Positions 1 through 11,756 of a DNA stretch of 64,000 nucleotides are shown piece after piece. The stretch covers positions 23,650,363-23,714,362 of the forward strand of contig NC_052135.2 of the NCBI RefSeq assembly GCF_016086655.4, read 5' to 3'. The notes below the pieces were generated by a model. It ran no database searches, had not been told where the DNA came from, and saw only the letters and a program-made list of their open reading frames with translations. A program made the translations under genes and the position numbers. The DNA comes from Lepeophtheirus salmonis (taxonomy: Eukaryota > Arthropoda > Copepoda > Siphonostomatoida > Caligidae). Positions within the stretch are counted from its first letter, which is position 1. Each line of letters opens with the position of its first letter.

Positions 1-2614
1 CAAATTAATCATTGATGTTACATAATTAAGGGGAAGATTTTTTTTAGCAAGCCGTTTATTTTTGAATTCAAATGAAGGTTTTCTTAGCATGTATTAATAA
101 CAGATAATATTAATCAACTATTGACACACACTTGAATGAACTGTGTTACGTCATGATTCAACATTCTTATATTACTATGTACTTAGGTATGTAAGACAAG
201 GTGAATGATTTATAGATATTACCTATATACAGTATACATTTATAAAGATAATTTATACATCCAAATGTTACATTGATAACCAACCACAGAAAAATATACA
301 GATCATTTAGTAAGGCATTCATGCATAGAACATTACTAAAAAAAACAACAGTGAATGAAGAGTTAATTGACAGGTAACGAAGAATTATTCAAATAATTAC
401 AATGATTCTTTAACTATCTATAGTATACCTATGTAGGGTAGATGGGAGACAGTTGCATCGCAGGACTTTTTCATCGAATATCGAAAAAGCGATCACTACA
501 AAATTTATTTCACATTTCTATAAATGGATTTATAGGGTAAAACTCATTTTTGAGAGAAGCAATATTTTTGTAATAATGCTGTCAGTTTTTTATTGTTTTC
601 GCTATAACTTATATAATGAAGTGTTCCTTTTGCCATCACATGATATAAACTCACTCCTTTAGAAGAATTTTGATATGCTGTAACGCTCAGTGTTAGTATT
701 CAGTTGCAGTAGGTGTTGCAATTATCCTCGTATTGTATCATTACACAATATTTATGTTTCACAGCAAGAATATTTGTAAACCGTGATAGGGCCCTGAAGA
801 GGGGTGTGATAATGAGGTTTTTCAATCTATATTACGGATCAGTGAACTATAATATAAATCTAGTAACATCTTGATCTGCTATAATATATTGAAAGTTAAT
901 TATTCAACACATTGAGAGTTAACTTGCAGCATATGTCGACACATCGTACACAAATGTTATATCTGGAAAATACCAATTGATATCATTTTAAACTTATTGA
1001 AACAATTGCAGACTTATGTACATATGTGTGGCAATGTCAAATCAGATCCTCTTATCTTAGCAAAAGATAAAAAGTTGTATCATTTGTTGGATCAATAGAG
1101 TGTTTATATGTCATATCAGCATTGTTAGTGGACCATTTGGGGTTTCAACTACTAAGTTTTACAAAAATGAAAACGTTTTTTTATTAATATTAAGGATAAT
1201 ATTGAACAACTGGATGTTAAAATGGGACCAACAAATTAAAAAAAATATGAAAAAAATATTCATCTAATACTTAATTTTATTATAAATAAGACCCTAAAAT
1301 GTATAAAAATTATGGTATTACATTGTTACACAGTTTTATTTCCATATTGTAGACAAAAAGTTAATAATTATAATGGAAATAATAAAACAAAATTATTTAA
1401 TTAACTATTCAATTGATTCCCCAAAAAATGAAATGTACACAAATAGGCATTTCATAGGGATTTTCAGTACGTATTACTTTAATTTATGACTGTTTATCAT
1501 TACCATAAAGTAGTACTCAATGCTGGTGTTAGTTCTTTTTTTTTTTCTTAAAGTAATTTGATGAAGGTTCATCAATATTTATTGTAATTTGTCCATTTTA
1601 TACAGCACAAGATGGTGCCTCCTTCAATTATGATGAGATTTATGACATCAAATGCAATTTGTGGAAAAATCATCACAAAATAGGTAGATTCAGTCAACAT
1701 TGTGTTATATAATGACGTATTAAAGTCAATCCATCTCTGTATAATTGAACAGAAAGTAAATATTGTCACAAATATCTCTGGTCTCCCCTACAAACATTTT
1801 CCTCTATTTTATTCGTGTTTTTTTTTTTTTTTGTGTTAGGCAAGCTAATTAACGAGCTATTTTTGTTTCTTGATTTCTTCATCGATATAAAGTCACAAGA
1901 AAACGGATACAGGAACTAAAATGTTTTATTATTCCCTCAACTGAATGAATATTGAAAATAAGGAACAACCATTGTATGTTAAACAGCCTTTTTGTTTGTA
2001 TGTTCACTAATTCTTGATCAATTAGGTACGTTGAAGCTGTAAACTATTATGTAGATACGTAAACATTATATGTAATATATAAATATATACACGTAATTTA
2101 GAACTTGAAAATTGATTTATTGATCACGAAAAATCCATTGGAACAAACGACGCATAATTAACGTTTTTGTTTTGTTTGAGGAAATGATATGTGATCTGCA
2201 TTTTATTTTAATATATTTTATATATACTCATATAAAAGAAAAGTAATGATTGCTTTCTTGGCTAATAGATTCTTTTTTGTTTTGTCAAATTATTTTTTGT
2301 GAAAAAAATAAGAAAATTTTAATATAAATTTGTTAAAATAATTGATTAGTGCATAAACAATAGCTTTACATGTATTATCAGTGGCACCGGAAACATAGAG
2401 GTCTTCGGGTTCAAGAACTTATTATGAAATTCAATCAAAGGATAAATCTGCATTATTAAAAAAAATATTTTATTCTAAAAAAAATTTGTGAACAAGAATT
2501 TAAGTATTTTTCTAATAATACAAAGTATATATTAAAAAATCATACAATTTTTTTGCTTGGCTAGCTACAATTAGACCGTGTACACAAAGTGACTATATAT
2601 TTATTTTCAAAAAA
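1..2614. other. AT-rich stretch without recognisable feature
   Basis: No frame stays open long enough or has a composition suggesting an exon, and I could not pair any part of it with another repeat in the window. It contains a run of 15 T at 1818-1832. Confidence 0.5.
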
Positions 2615-3031
2615 GAGCTATGACCTGTCAATTCTAAAGCAGGCATGAATAATTTTTCTCAAAATTGAATGTAGATTTCATATGTAGTTTTCGACGAACA
2701 ATGAGCAATTTAAATCAACATAATCGTTTTATCAAACCTTTGAAGTTGCTGCTAATTACACTTAAAACAGTCAAAATCGATCGTTAAAAATAAAATAATG
2801 AGAAATTGGCAGATTTTAATTTGAAAGCCATATCGGGACCTTATTTTTAAAAATTAAATTAACTTTTTTAACTATAGCTAAAATTATTAGGTACCCTAAC
2901 TCATTTTACAAATTTGAATACAAGGCCTAATTTACTAAAATACGTTTACAAATTATTGGCCGGTATGAAGCAAAAAATAAATTGGGATTTTCCTTATTTT
3001 TGTTCAAAATTGCTTTTATGTTGGCACACCA
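2615..3031 (+). mobile_element. Family B element, copy B1
   Basis: This stretch aligns by eye with 29518-29958 and 48086-48523. It starts near GACCTGTCAA, passes through TTTTTCTCAAAATTGAATGTAGA and an AATGAGAAATTGGCAGATTTTA-like block, and ends TTGTTCAAAATTGCTTTTATG. The right end, read on the other strand, gives GCCAACATAAAAGCAATTTTG, which mirrors the left end seen in better copies. The best reading is a non-autonomous TIR element of Tc1/mariner type. No coding capacity is seen. Confidence 0.6.
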
Positions 3032-3218
3032 CAACTCCTGGCCTTATCGCTTATTGGTTTTATGGTGTAATATACCACCTAATATTTTGAAATTAATTAG
3101 TTTAAGATATTTTTATATATATATTGTTTAGCTATATTCCCAAAAAAATTGATTTTTATATTAATTTGACTTCAATTCGATTTTTCAAACAATATTCGAT
3201 TTATAAAAAAGTGCATAG

Positions 3219-3230
3219 CCCCCCCCCCCC
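3219..3230. repeat. poly-C tract (C12)
   Basis: Twelve C in a row, which is conspicuous in this AT-rich sequence. A matching run of 11 G lies 400 bp downstream. Confidence 0.95.
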
Positions 3231-3616
3231 ACTCTAAATAGAATATAATTTTTTTTGAATAATCTTGATCGATTAATGACGTCATATATTTGTATATTAA
3301 GCACTTTACCTATTTTGAAGAATTTTATCATATAAAAACAAACATTCAATGATACTACACCCAGTATTTTGATAGTCCTAATGGTGCTTATCCCCCATCA
3401 TCATGAGATGTACTCTATAATATCCTTACAGACTTGCATTTCAACAAGGATATCTTTCATTGGAAGTATTAAGATCCTTCCCCCATTATTCAAAAAAAAA
3501 AAGTATGTATACATAAATATAAATATATGAAATTATAGTTAAGATTATCATTCATAAAATGAAACAACGAAAAATGGTTTCTTTCCATTTTTTCTATCTC
3601 TCTTAAAGTTGAAGAA

Positions 3617-3627
3617 GGGGGGGGGGG
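3617..3627. repeat. poly-G tract (G11)
   Basis: Eleven G in a row inside a purine-rich patch (GAAGAAGGGG onward). Runs like this are prone to slippage and assembly error. Confidence 0.95.
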
Positions 3628-4592
3628 CGAAGTGCCCATTAAGAGGGAGGGATGATGGGAATTAGTAAAGTACTTTTTCCTGTATAAATATGAATATGTA
3701 TGTATATTCCTTTATGGTTATTGTATAACTCATTTGAAAATATGTATTGGACCATGCGTTCACCCTAGATGAAAGTTATAATCGCCCAATCTTCCCTCTA
3801 TCTAAGAATAACACACTCTCTGGGAATAAAATTAGTCATGGAATGTCATTGAGAGAGATAAAAAAGATTCAGTTAAACAACAACAATGATAATAATAATA
3901 ATAGTAATCATGTTCCCTTATTTACCGGAGTCCTTGCCATACGACTAAAAAAGCAATTATATATTTCCTTTTCCGGATTCTTATTGTTTCTTTCCTCTTT
4001 AATCTACTGAGCAGAGCTCATACTCGAGCTGTTTCCGAATCCATAATGAATATTTATTATTGTGTTATTTCTTTTCATTTCTATGCACCCCCTCACCCTT
4101 TCAACTCATTCAATCAGAGATCAAAGTTGAAGGTTGAACATGCACGTTCTTTATAGGTATATATTATATAAATATGAATGTATAAAGCTCTTTAAGATTG
4201 ATTTAGCATGTAATTCAATGCATTGTCAAAATGGGATGTGATCTTTCCAATTACATTTATTGCCTTATAAATGAAAAAGTTAAGGGAATCGATCATGTCG
4301 TTGCCTCGAAAAGTTGCCAAGGATTATTTCATGTATCCGAAAATGATTTGATAAACACTCAGTATATGTAGTTGGTCATTTTCCTCAAGTCAATTTTAAT
4401 GGGAATATAGAATTGGATCTAAAATCAAGAAAATATATAATAATTTAGTGACTTTTAACTCAACATTCATAATATTTTTTCAACTCCCTCTTTATGTAAA
4501 TAGTAGTGTAGGGGTTTGTTCTGTATATATAGAGAGAAAGAATAATTTTTTTCAGCATGACTGAATAAAATATTTAATAATATATAAAGAAA
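3628..4592. other. Stretch without a supported gene
   Basis: It contains an 87-codon open frame (3747-4010, plus) with an Asn-rich stretch encoded by an AAT/AAC repeat and a hydrophobic C-terminus. I do not call it a gene because nothing in it matches a family I know. The rest is AT-rich filler with a TAA-type trinucleotide repeat at about 3888-3905. Confidence 0.4.
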
Positions 4593-4846
4593 TAGTTAAG
4601 GTTGTAAATCCACATCATTTTTAAAAGTACAAGGTTATTTGTAGTTGGCAACCTGAACAGTATTTTTTTTTAAATATAAACCTGTTATCATTATTATAGA
4701 GTTTCTTGAGGAGAGAACATCTAAGTACATTATAAAGTGTAACCACGAGTGTTTTCTCATAAATTTTGGAAAGTAAAGCTGAGGATTTCTTGGGATGTTT
4801 GAAGTGTAAATCTCTCATAAACTCAGAGTAGTATTGAAGATAGAAA
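4593..4846 (-). mobile_element. Family A (hAT-like) element, truncated copy A9
   Basis: Only one half of the family is present. It begins with a TIR-like TTAAGGTTGTAAATCC, then GTAGTTGGCAACCTGAAC, followed by a T-rich tract, TTATCATTATTATAG and AGAACATCTAAGTACATTATAAAGT. All of these line up with the same parts of 11327-11756. It fades after ATAAACTCAGAGTAG, so the other half is lost or too diverged to follow. Confidence 0.5.
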
Positions 4847-5969
4847 ATTTAATTGTTTGATTTACACCTCTAAAAATAGTTGTACCAAAAAAATAAAATC
4901 CCTACAAGAAATTTATTTTAAGCCAATTATCGTAGTTACAATTTAAACATGTGATGCAAAGATGTAGAGTATTTGTAAAATGTTTTATATTTCCATGTGC
5001 ACAGATATAAAGATTATTAGACCTTAGTTTGACGGTTGTTCTTGTATTTAAATTTATTTTGAGCCCATTTTAATATTCTTTTTAGATTATGTGTTTTTCC
5101 TTGCCTTTTTTTATGCTAAATTTGACTTATCCTTATTATTCTCTCCACATTCACAAACTTGCACAAAAGTAGAGAATTTTTTTAATGCTGGAGAGACAAG
5201 GCATCTACACATTGTATAATATGTAACAACATATACAAACAAATAAAAAATAGCTCACATAATCAGTAGCACTAAAAATGTTACCAACATCAGTTGCTAC
5301 TTTTTTTCCCTATACTTTTTCTCTCCTTTCTGTTTTTTATGAGATAAGATTCATCCGTATTTCTTCTCCTATAAATATATGTATGTAAGAGAAATCCATT
5401 CAAAGAAAATATTTAATATGTTTTTGTTTATATTAAAATATAAAAAAAACAAAAAAAACCATTGCCTTTTTTTGTAGAAATGTGAGCTGATAACAAACTT
5501 TTAACAAAAAATAAAAAGACTTTAAATAAAACGTGACTTTGACATTTTTTTTTCTAAATGTATGATGACCTAATGATGATGAAGGTTGATAAGGGCTCGT
5601 TTGCTTCATGTTTAGCTAGATGATTGATTTATTCATTATACTTATGGGATGAAAGTGTTTCCAAGCCCTGGAATATATAGATTTTGTGGAAAGTTTAGAT
5701 TTTATTTATGGAGTAAACATGGTTATTCACTTTTTAAAGGAAGGAAATAAATAATCAAAATTCGTTGATAGCCATCAGTGAATGTTTCAAATAAGGAATT
5801 GCTTCATGAGTCAATTTTGTAGACCCCTTAATAGTTATATTAATGCTACAACAAACAGTTCATACTGCTGCTTTTGCCAACTCTGAACTGAAGAGGAGGC
5901 TAACTGATATCCTCATAATGCATTACTTATTATCTTCATAATACATACATACGTATTCTTGTTCAATGA
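4847..5969. other. AT-rich stretch without recognisable feature
   Basis: Nothing in it could be supported as a gene, RNA or repeat copy. Several short A and T runs are present. Confidence 0.45.
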
Positions 5970-6208
5970 GTGAATACAATTATTAGTATTGACAGATTGG
6001 AACCAATATTTTGGTCGAAACTGTGGACTGAAAGTAAATCGTTTTCAAATTGTGGATCGATTCTTTACCAAACCAGTTATTCAAGGTTTACCTCCCCATT
6101 ACCTTGGATGTATCTTGCAACCTTTCATTTGAAAAGAAACAGAAGGGAAGGCCCAAAATTAATTGGTAGCAGTTAGCCAATTATTTCCAACTCCTACGGA
6201 GCTATAAG

Positions 6209-6440
6209 TTACAAAGATACAGGGCATTTTTTTTTGAATAACTCTACACACTTCTCCCGGTGATGCTCCCATCTCTGTAACCCGTCGAAATAGTACTTGG
6301 CTTTTTTCTCTGCAAAATAATTGTTCACGACGATGATTTGACGAAAATCTTTGAAGTACACTGTTTGGAATGTTTTTTTCTTAGAAGTATAATGGTGTAT
6401 AAAAATTTCATCTTAAGTAGTGGGGGGCAAAGCTCCAATT
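6209..6440 (-). pseudogene. mariner transposase C-terminal remnant
   Basis: On the minus strand, 6349 down to 6209 is one open frame of 46 codons ending in TAA. It contains VNNYFAEKKAKYYFDGLQRW followed by EHHREKCVELF. This fits the conserved tail of mariner-family DD34D transposases, in which a loosely conserved helix with Y/F-F is followed by F-x-x-G-I/L, then W/R-x-x-C-I/V-E. The reading continues weakly upstream to about 6440, with a stop at about 6410. The DDD catalytic core is not recognisable. The family tail normally ends in GDYVE, but here it is replaced by a lysine run and a stop. The gene is clearly dead. It is richer in G and C than its surroundings, as expected for a relatively recent relic. 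I did not find its TIRs. Confidence 0.6.
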
Positions 6441-6679
6441 TATTGCACCTAAACTATGCCAATAGAGCGATACTCTATTTTGTCATTTTCACAAAAACAC
6501 TCACATCAATTCAATCAAAGGACTATTGCATAACAAATGTCCCTCCAAAATGCCTGGATATTTGGTGAGAAACTGTCCATAGATGCTAGATAGATGGGAT
6601 TATCTTTTATTAACGAGTGCTGCCATCTTCACATTTAGATCAGAAACTTTTCAGACCGCACCTGTCTTCTTGTATAACT

Positions 6680-6815
6680 GTTAGGAATTGTTCTCAGCAT
6701 ATATAACAAAAGCTAATTCAAATTTAACCAATCATTTTTCAAAACAATGATAACTGGAAAAAAAGAAGAAAAGTCGACAGCTTAAAGAAATACATTGTAA
6801 ATTTTCGTATTAGTA
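6680..6815 (+). repeat. Family C repeat, copy C1
   Basis: It carries TTAGGAATTGTTCTCAGC, AGCTAATTCAAATTTAACCA and a downstream AAGAAAAGTCGACAG block, matching in order three other places in the window (C2-C4). The family ends were not resolved, so its class is unknown. Confidence 0.5.
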
Positions 6816-7390
6816 TGGTTTTATTGTAAGCACCAAATACACATACATATGAAACAGTTTAAACTTTATATAATATTTATTTTGTACACAAGTTGAAAAC
6901 AAATATCAGGTCATCAACAATTGATTTATATACAAATTGGGTAGATAACATAATTAAATAAGACCAAGCTATACCGAATTTATATTTAAATATTTCCAAT
7001 CAAGATCTAACTTTGTTATATCATAAAATTATAAATTTTGGTCAAACAAAAATTAAAACTGGTCTTCTAGACCGATCATCTTGTAGGATTTTCATAACAA
7101 AACTCAAAACTCTTATTTATATGTTACTCAGTGTCGCCAGAATCATGGTGGTCATCAATAAAAAATGAAAAATATCAAAAAAAAAAACAAAAAAAACAGA
7201 CATTTAGCTTTTCTTTTATAAAAAAAAGATATTTATTCAAATTTTATAACTTTAAAAAAAAATCGTTCAAAATAGTGTTTTGTCTATCAAATCGTTCATT
7301 AACATATTCATATGCCAGTATTTAAAAAAAAAACCAAAAAAAAAAAAACACTTTCACCATTTATATCTGTTTAATCTGTTACATAGCCAT

Positions 7391-8013
7391 TAGATTACTG
7401 TGGCCCTTAAAAATCAATGTTTTATTTTTACTAAACTCACCCTTTAATTTTGTTCCCTTCATCATGAAATCTTCCTCTCCAAATTTTTTTAACTTTAATT
7501 AATTTTATTCGTAGCCCTTGCTTTTTACTCTTTTGCCCTCTATTAAAAAATTAGCTAGAAAAAAATGGCTAATATTTACAATACCAAGTTTGTCTGTAAA
7601 TATAAGTAAATTGTATTCCAATACATTTACTGGTTTTGTCGTTTTTTAGTTTTATATTTAATCCTCTTTAAAATCTATTAGATAATTTTACTACTTATTG
7701 TAGGTATTACAAAGTACTTTATTTACAAAACGAACTATTATTTAGCGCACTCGGCTCTTATCGGTAGTAGTTAAATTTTAATTTATTCTACATTTCATTT
7801 GTTTTTAAACATAAAACGTCAGCAAATATTGATAAATTTACAATTTTAATTCAAGAGCCAACTTGGGCCACTATCTTTGAATGTTGTTCAAATGTTATAA
7901 TCTTTGGCACAGGAATAAGTTTCACTTGTCAACTGATAGAAATGGTGAGTGAAAGAATTAAAATCAAGACAATACTTTTTTTAAATAACCAATAAGGGCA
8001 CCAAACTATTAGA
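7391..8013 (+). mobile_element. Family N element with TIRs, copy N1
   Basis: This copy pairs with 16394-16880. The clearest shared block here is TACAAAGTACTTTATTTACA, AAACGAACTATTATTTAG and a GCACTC motif. The left end ACTGTGGCCCTTA and the right end read in reverse, TTTGGTGCCCTTA, form a degraded inverted repeat. It looks like a non-autonomous Tc1/mariner-type element. No coding remnant is seen. Confidence 0.55.
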
Positions 8014-9032
8014 TATGTACCTTCAATGTATAATGCACCACAAAAATACTCGACCTTTCCACCTAAGTATTTTTATTTCTGTTACTTACAGTTCTCATAT
8101 CTCCAAATCAAAATATTCATTGGCATTGAATGAAGAGGCTGCCAAAAACAGAAAAATAGTTTATTTTTGTGTTATATTTAAAGATACAGACATATTTCTA
8201 AATAAATTATTATTGAATGTTAATTTTTTTAGGATTTGAGACGCTTATAGATATATATGGCAACATAGACATTTTACATATATTGGAATAATTGTATGTA
8301 TGTATAAACATATCAGAGCTACATTTCTATTTTATTTTTATCCAAAATAGTATTTGCATAAATTACAAATGATTTTTTTTAAATACAAAAGGATTATTTA
8401 AATAATAATATAATGTGAATATGTAAAAATTGGTGATGCTTTAATATGGAGAAATACTCTACTTTTTTTAAATTTCAATAATTTTCTCTTAATATTCCTT
8501 TACGTTATATTCCTCTCCTTAAATACTTTTAGTATATATTAATTGGAATCTTTCTTCCAAAAACTAACAGGGTAGAAAATAATTGAAATCAGTTGGGAAT
8601 TGCTCTCAGATTACCCTTTCCGTATTGATGATAAACAGAGCTGACCACATAGTTCATATTGAATTTTACCAAAAGTTAGTGCTTGAATGAGAAGATCTCA
8701 CTTAATATTCATTTGATTAATAAGTTAGGAATAAATTAAATGTTATTTAAATTAGAGAGATAGCATACGTTGAAGATTTCATATTTGTTACATCTTGGGT
8801 TTATAATTGAAATGGTTTGCTCAAAAAAAATTCAAATTCGAGTGATTTATTTATGTTTATTTTATGGATAATTTATTAAAATCTCAAGCCTATTATACCA
8901 AAAGAAGCAACAGTTAGCAGTATAGTCCACTATTAAGAAATAATCTAAATCAAACAACATAGGTTGTCAAACTCTATTTAACATAGATGTATATAGCAAT
9001 ATTTACTAAAATAACAACATTAAATTTCTTCA
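8014..9032. other. AT-rich stretch without recognisable feature
   Basis: A 74-codon open frame at 8015-8239 has no recognisable motif and no supporting context, so I treat it as chance. Nothing else stands out. Confidence 0.4.
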
Positions 9033-9190
9033 GTGTTTACATTAAGGTTATTTAAACAGTTAATATAAGCTAATTCAAATTCAACCAATCATTATTCATT
9101 ACACTGAATCGGGTGAAATGAGTAAAAAAATCAATAGTAAACATCAAAAGATTATGTAAATTTTTATGCTAAATGTGAAACGCTGTATTG
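9033..9190 (+). repeat. Family C repeat, copy C2
   Basis: It shares AGCTAATTCAAATTCAACCA and ATCATTATTCA with C1, then a GAGTAAAAAAATCAATAG block at the same distance downstream. The match fades at both sides. Confidence 0.45.
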
Positions 9191-10909
9191 AAATTTTATT
9201 ACTGTAAAACTCTTGAACGATAACTTGACGTAAAATTAACTAAATATTGAGTAGTTGTATTATTTTTTTAGATATCATTTTATGGCATCCTTCCTGATAT
9301 CTACAACTTGTCCAATAATAACAGCTTTCTCTATATGTGTTTGTTTTATTGAAGACGTAAACGCCTATTTGTTATATAGTTAACATAGATAGGTAGGTAT
9401 CTAAGAATTGAAATACCATTATTTTTAGAGGAGTAACCATTTTTGGAGTTGATTTTTATTTTGAGTGGATAAGTGATCTCAGTCCCATTTCATCATTAGC
9501 CCATACCTTATTTTCATTTAGAGTTATCATGATTATTACATTGATCAGGATCGAGACTTTAAAAATATATTGACAAATTAGGCGAGTTAATTATGGTTAT
9601 CTATAAGTGAAACCTATATTAGATACGATGTAAATGTGTAACTACCCAAAGTGGGTCAAACCTGTTTGCCTCTCACACAAAATAAATTTTAATCCAATTA
9701 ATTAATAATAAATACTTGTATCCTTCAGGACATCCAGAATGGGAAGGAATTCAAATATGATGCAAATAAAAAAAAAGTAACTAAATACAATGATATAAAT
9801 AGTTTGGACTATATGAAAAAATAGGTTGAAAGGATTCATAAAAAAGAAAGATTTGAATAATTATAAGTTAATTATACTTTTTTTTAAAAGAAGAAGTATA
9901 CTTGACGATATATGTTGTGCATCAACATAAAATAATCTTAAACAAAAATCAAGACAAGGTGAAAATCACCATTTATTTTTTTACTTTATATAACCATACA
10001 GCCCAACATTTCGAACCATATTTGAGTCTATAATAGGTTTATTATTCAATTTGGGGGATAAGTAAGATATACAATTTTTTTAGCTATAATTTATAACCAT
10101 TATTGATACTTATATTGGCCCCAATATGGCCTTTTTAATAAAATCAATTAATTTCCTATTTTTATATTGTGACTATCAATGTTGGCTACTTTAAGGGGAA
10201 ATAATAATTTGTTAATATAAATTGAAGGTAATTCGTACAAGATCACAAATATAACTCAAACTCAATTTCCAGAAAAATCATTCTATTTAGCTTATTGGTG
10301 CTGGGCCACATATGCATTAAGATGCATCAAATATGTTGTTTCATTAATAGGGGAATTGAGTTCACTGAATGAAACGAAGACTTTCTTGGTTTTTAATTGA
10401 TGCATCTAATATGCATGCTAATAAAAACCTAATTAAATGTGAAACACGGCAAAGAAAAGTCGAAAATACTTGTTTAAAGTTTTACTCATTACCTATTTAT
10501 ATACATATAGGAAAAGGTAAGTTAAAATAAAATTGGAAAATTGGAAAAACTATTATTTTATTCTTTTTAAAAATTGTAAGTTCAAAAGTAGCAAGAAATA
10601 GAACAAAAACATATATAAATTGGTATAAAAAGTTATATAAAATAATAATAATATTAATATGGGTTTCCAATATCAAAATAAAGGCCAGTTACAGACTTTA
10701 TTCATTTATTTAATCCTACGTGACCTTTCTTTCCCCTCTCTTTTCCTTTCTCCTCCTATTGATTTGAAATGGTAAATTACATTTATATGAACTATGGGAT
10801 ATTGAAGAATCGATAGGGTCATTCATTTAAGTACGCCTATTCATCATTCCCCCCTATAGTCCCCCTCTATAAAATACTCTATTTGTTTGTTTACAGCCAA
10901 AGATATGGT
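9191..10909. other. AT-rich stretch without recognisable feature
   Basis: I found no open frame, RNA or repeat copy that I can support. A TAATAATAATA tract sits at about 10642-10655. Confidence 0.45.
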
Positions 10910-11320
10910 TAGAGTAGTACAAAATATGACCTGCAGATATGTAAAAATAAAGGAAACCGAAAAATGACATGGTAACCCTGACAATTGGAAGAATATTTTG
11001 AGGATGAGCAATTTTGGTACCATCACTTTTTATATTATCAGCGGCAAGCAGCTATGAGAGCAAGGAAATAAACACAAGCCCCACTCTGTATCTAGCAAGG
11101 AAGGAGTTACTCCGTTGTCAATCCTCAATTCTACTATGAGTTCTCAAGGACTCTTAATTATAACTCCACAACTAATCATCCTCATCATTCTCCGTCTTTC
11201 ATGAGCACAAGAACTAGTTATTTCTTTATACTTTTAATTTACCCTTCAAGAATAAAAGAATAATGCTAACAGCTTGGGAAAATATACAAAATATCGTTAA
11301 GGTGATATTTTATATAATTA
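10910..11320 (+). mobile_element. Family A (hAT-like) element, copy A1
   Basis: The left end TAGTACAAAATATGACC and the right end read in reverse, AATTATATAAAATATCACC, form an inverted repeat. The body holds the family hallmarks GGTAACCCTGACAATTGGAAG, AAGGAGTTACTCCGTTGTC, AATCCTCAATTCTACTATGAG and TTCAAGAATAAAAGAATAATG. It lies tail to tail with copy A6, only a few bases away. The open frame at 10844-11026 on the minus strand is a by-product of the repeat. Confidence 0.65.
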
Positions 11321-11326
11321 TAGGTA

Positions 11327-11756
11327 TAGTTGTAAGAAATATGATTGGTACGAGGGATTTTTTTTTTTTTTTCATGCAACCTGAACATTGTTTTTTTTTT
11401 TTTTTCCTAAAGCTTTTATCATTATTCTTGAAGAAATAATATCTGGGTATAAAGTAATCACTACTGAGTGAAAGACAAAGAGTAACACTTTGTATTTGCT
11501 TTGGAGTTTAAGTCCTTCTTCAACTTTATTTATAATTGATATCGGGATAATTCCTGACTATGTCATAATAAGATATGAAGTTGGCTTTGTTTTTATTACC
11601 TTCCTATTGTAGCTGGTTGCAGTTAATCTAATGAAATTTCATGACAGCAAAACTGCTCTTCTCCAAAAAATAAAAATATATAAGTTGTCAAGATTGCCAT
11701 GTTGATTTTCTGTTTATTTATTTAGCGTAACGGCAGGTCATATTTTTTTCAACTCC
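11327..11756 (-). mobile_element. Family A (hAT-like) element, copy A6
   Basis: The left TIR TAGTTGTAAGAAATATGATT is matched by the reversed right end GAGTTGAAAAAAATATGACC. Two runs of 15 T (11358-11372 and 11391-11405) bracket the family motif GCAACCTGAAC. Inside are GATATCGGGATAATTCC and AGTTAATCTAATGAAATTTC, the reverse complements of blocks in A1, A3 and A5. Confidence 0.7.

Noticed and set aside
2372..2420. GGGTTCAAGAAC resembling a tRNA B-box
   Set aside because: No matching A-box or cloverleaf could be drawn around it.
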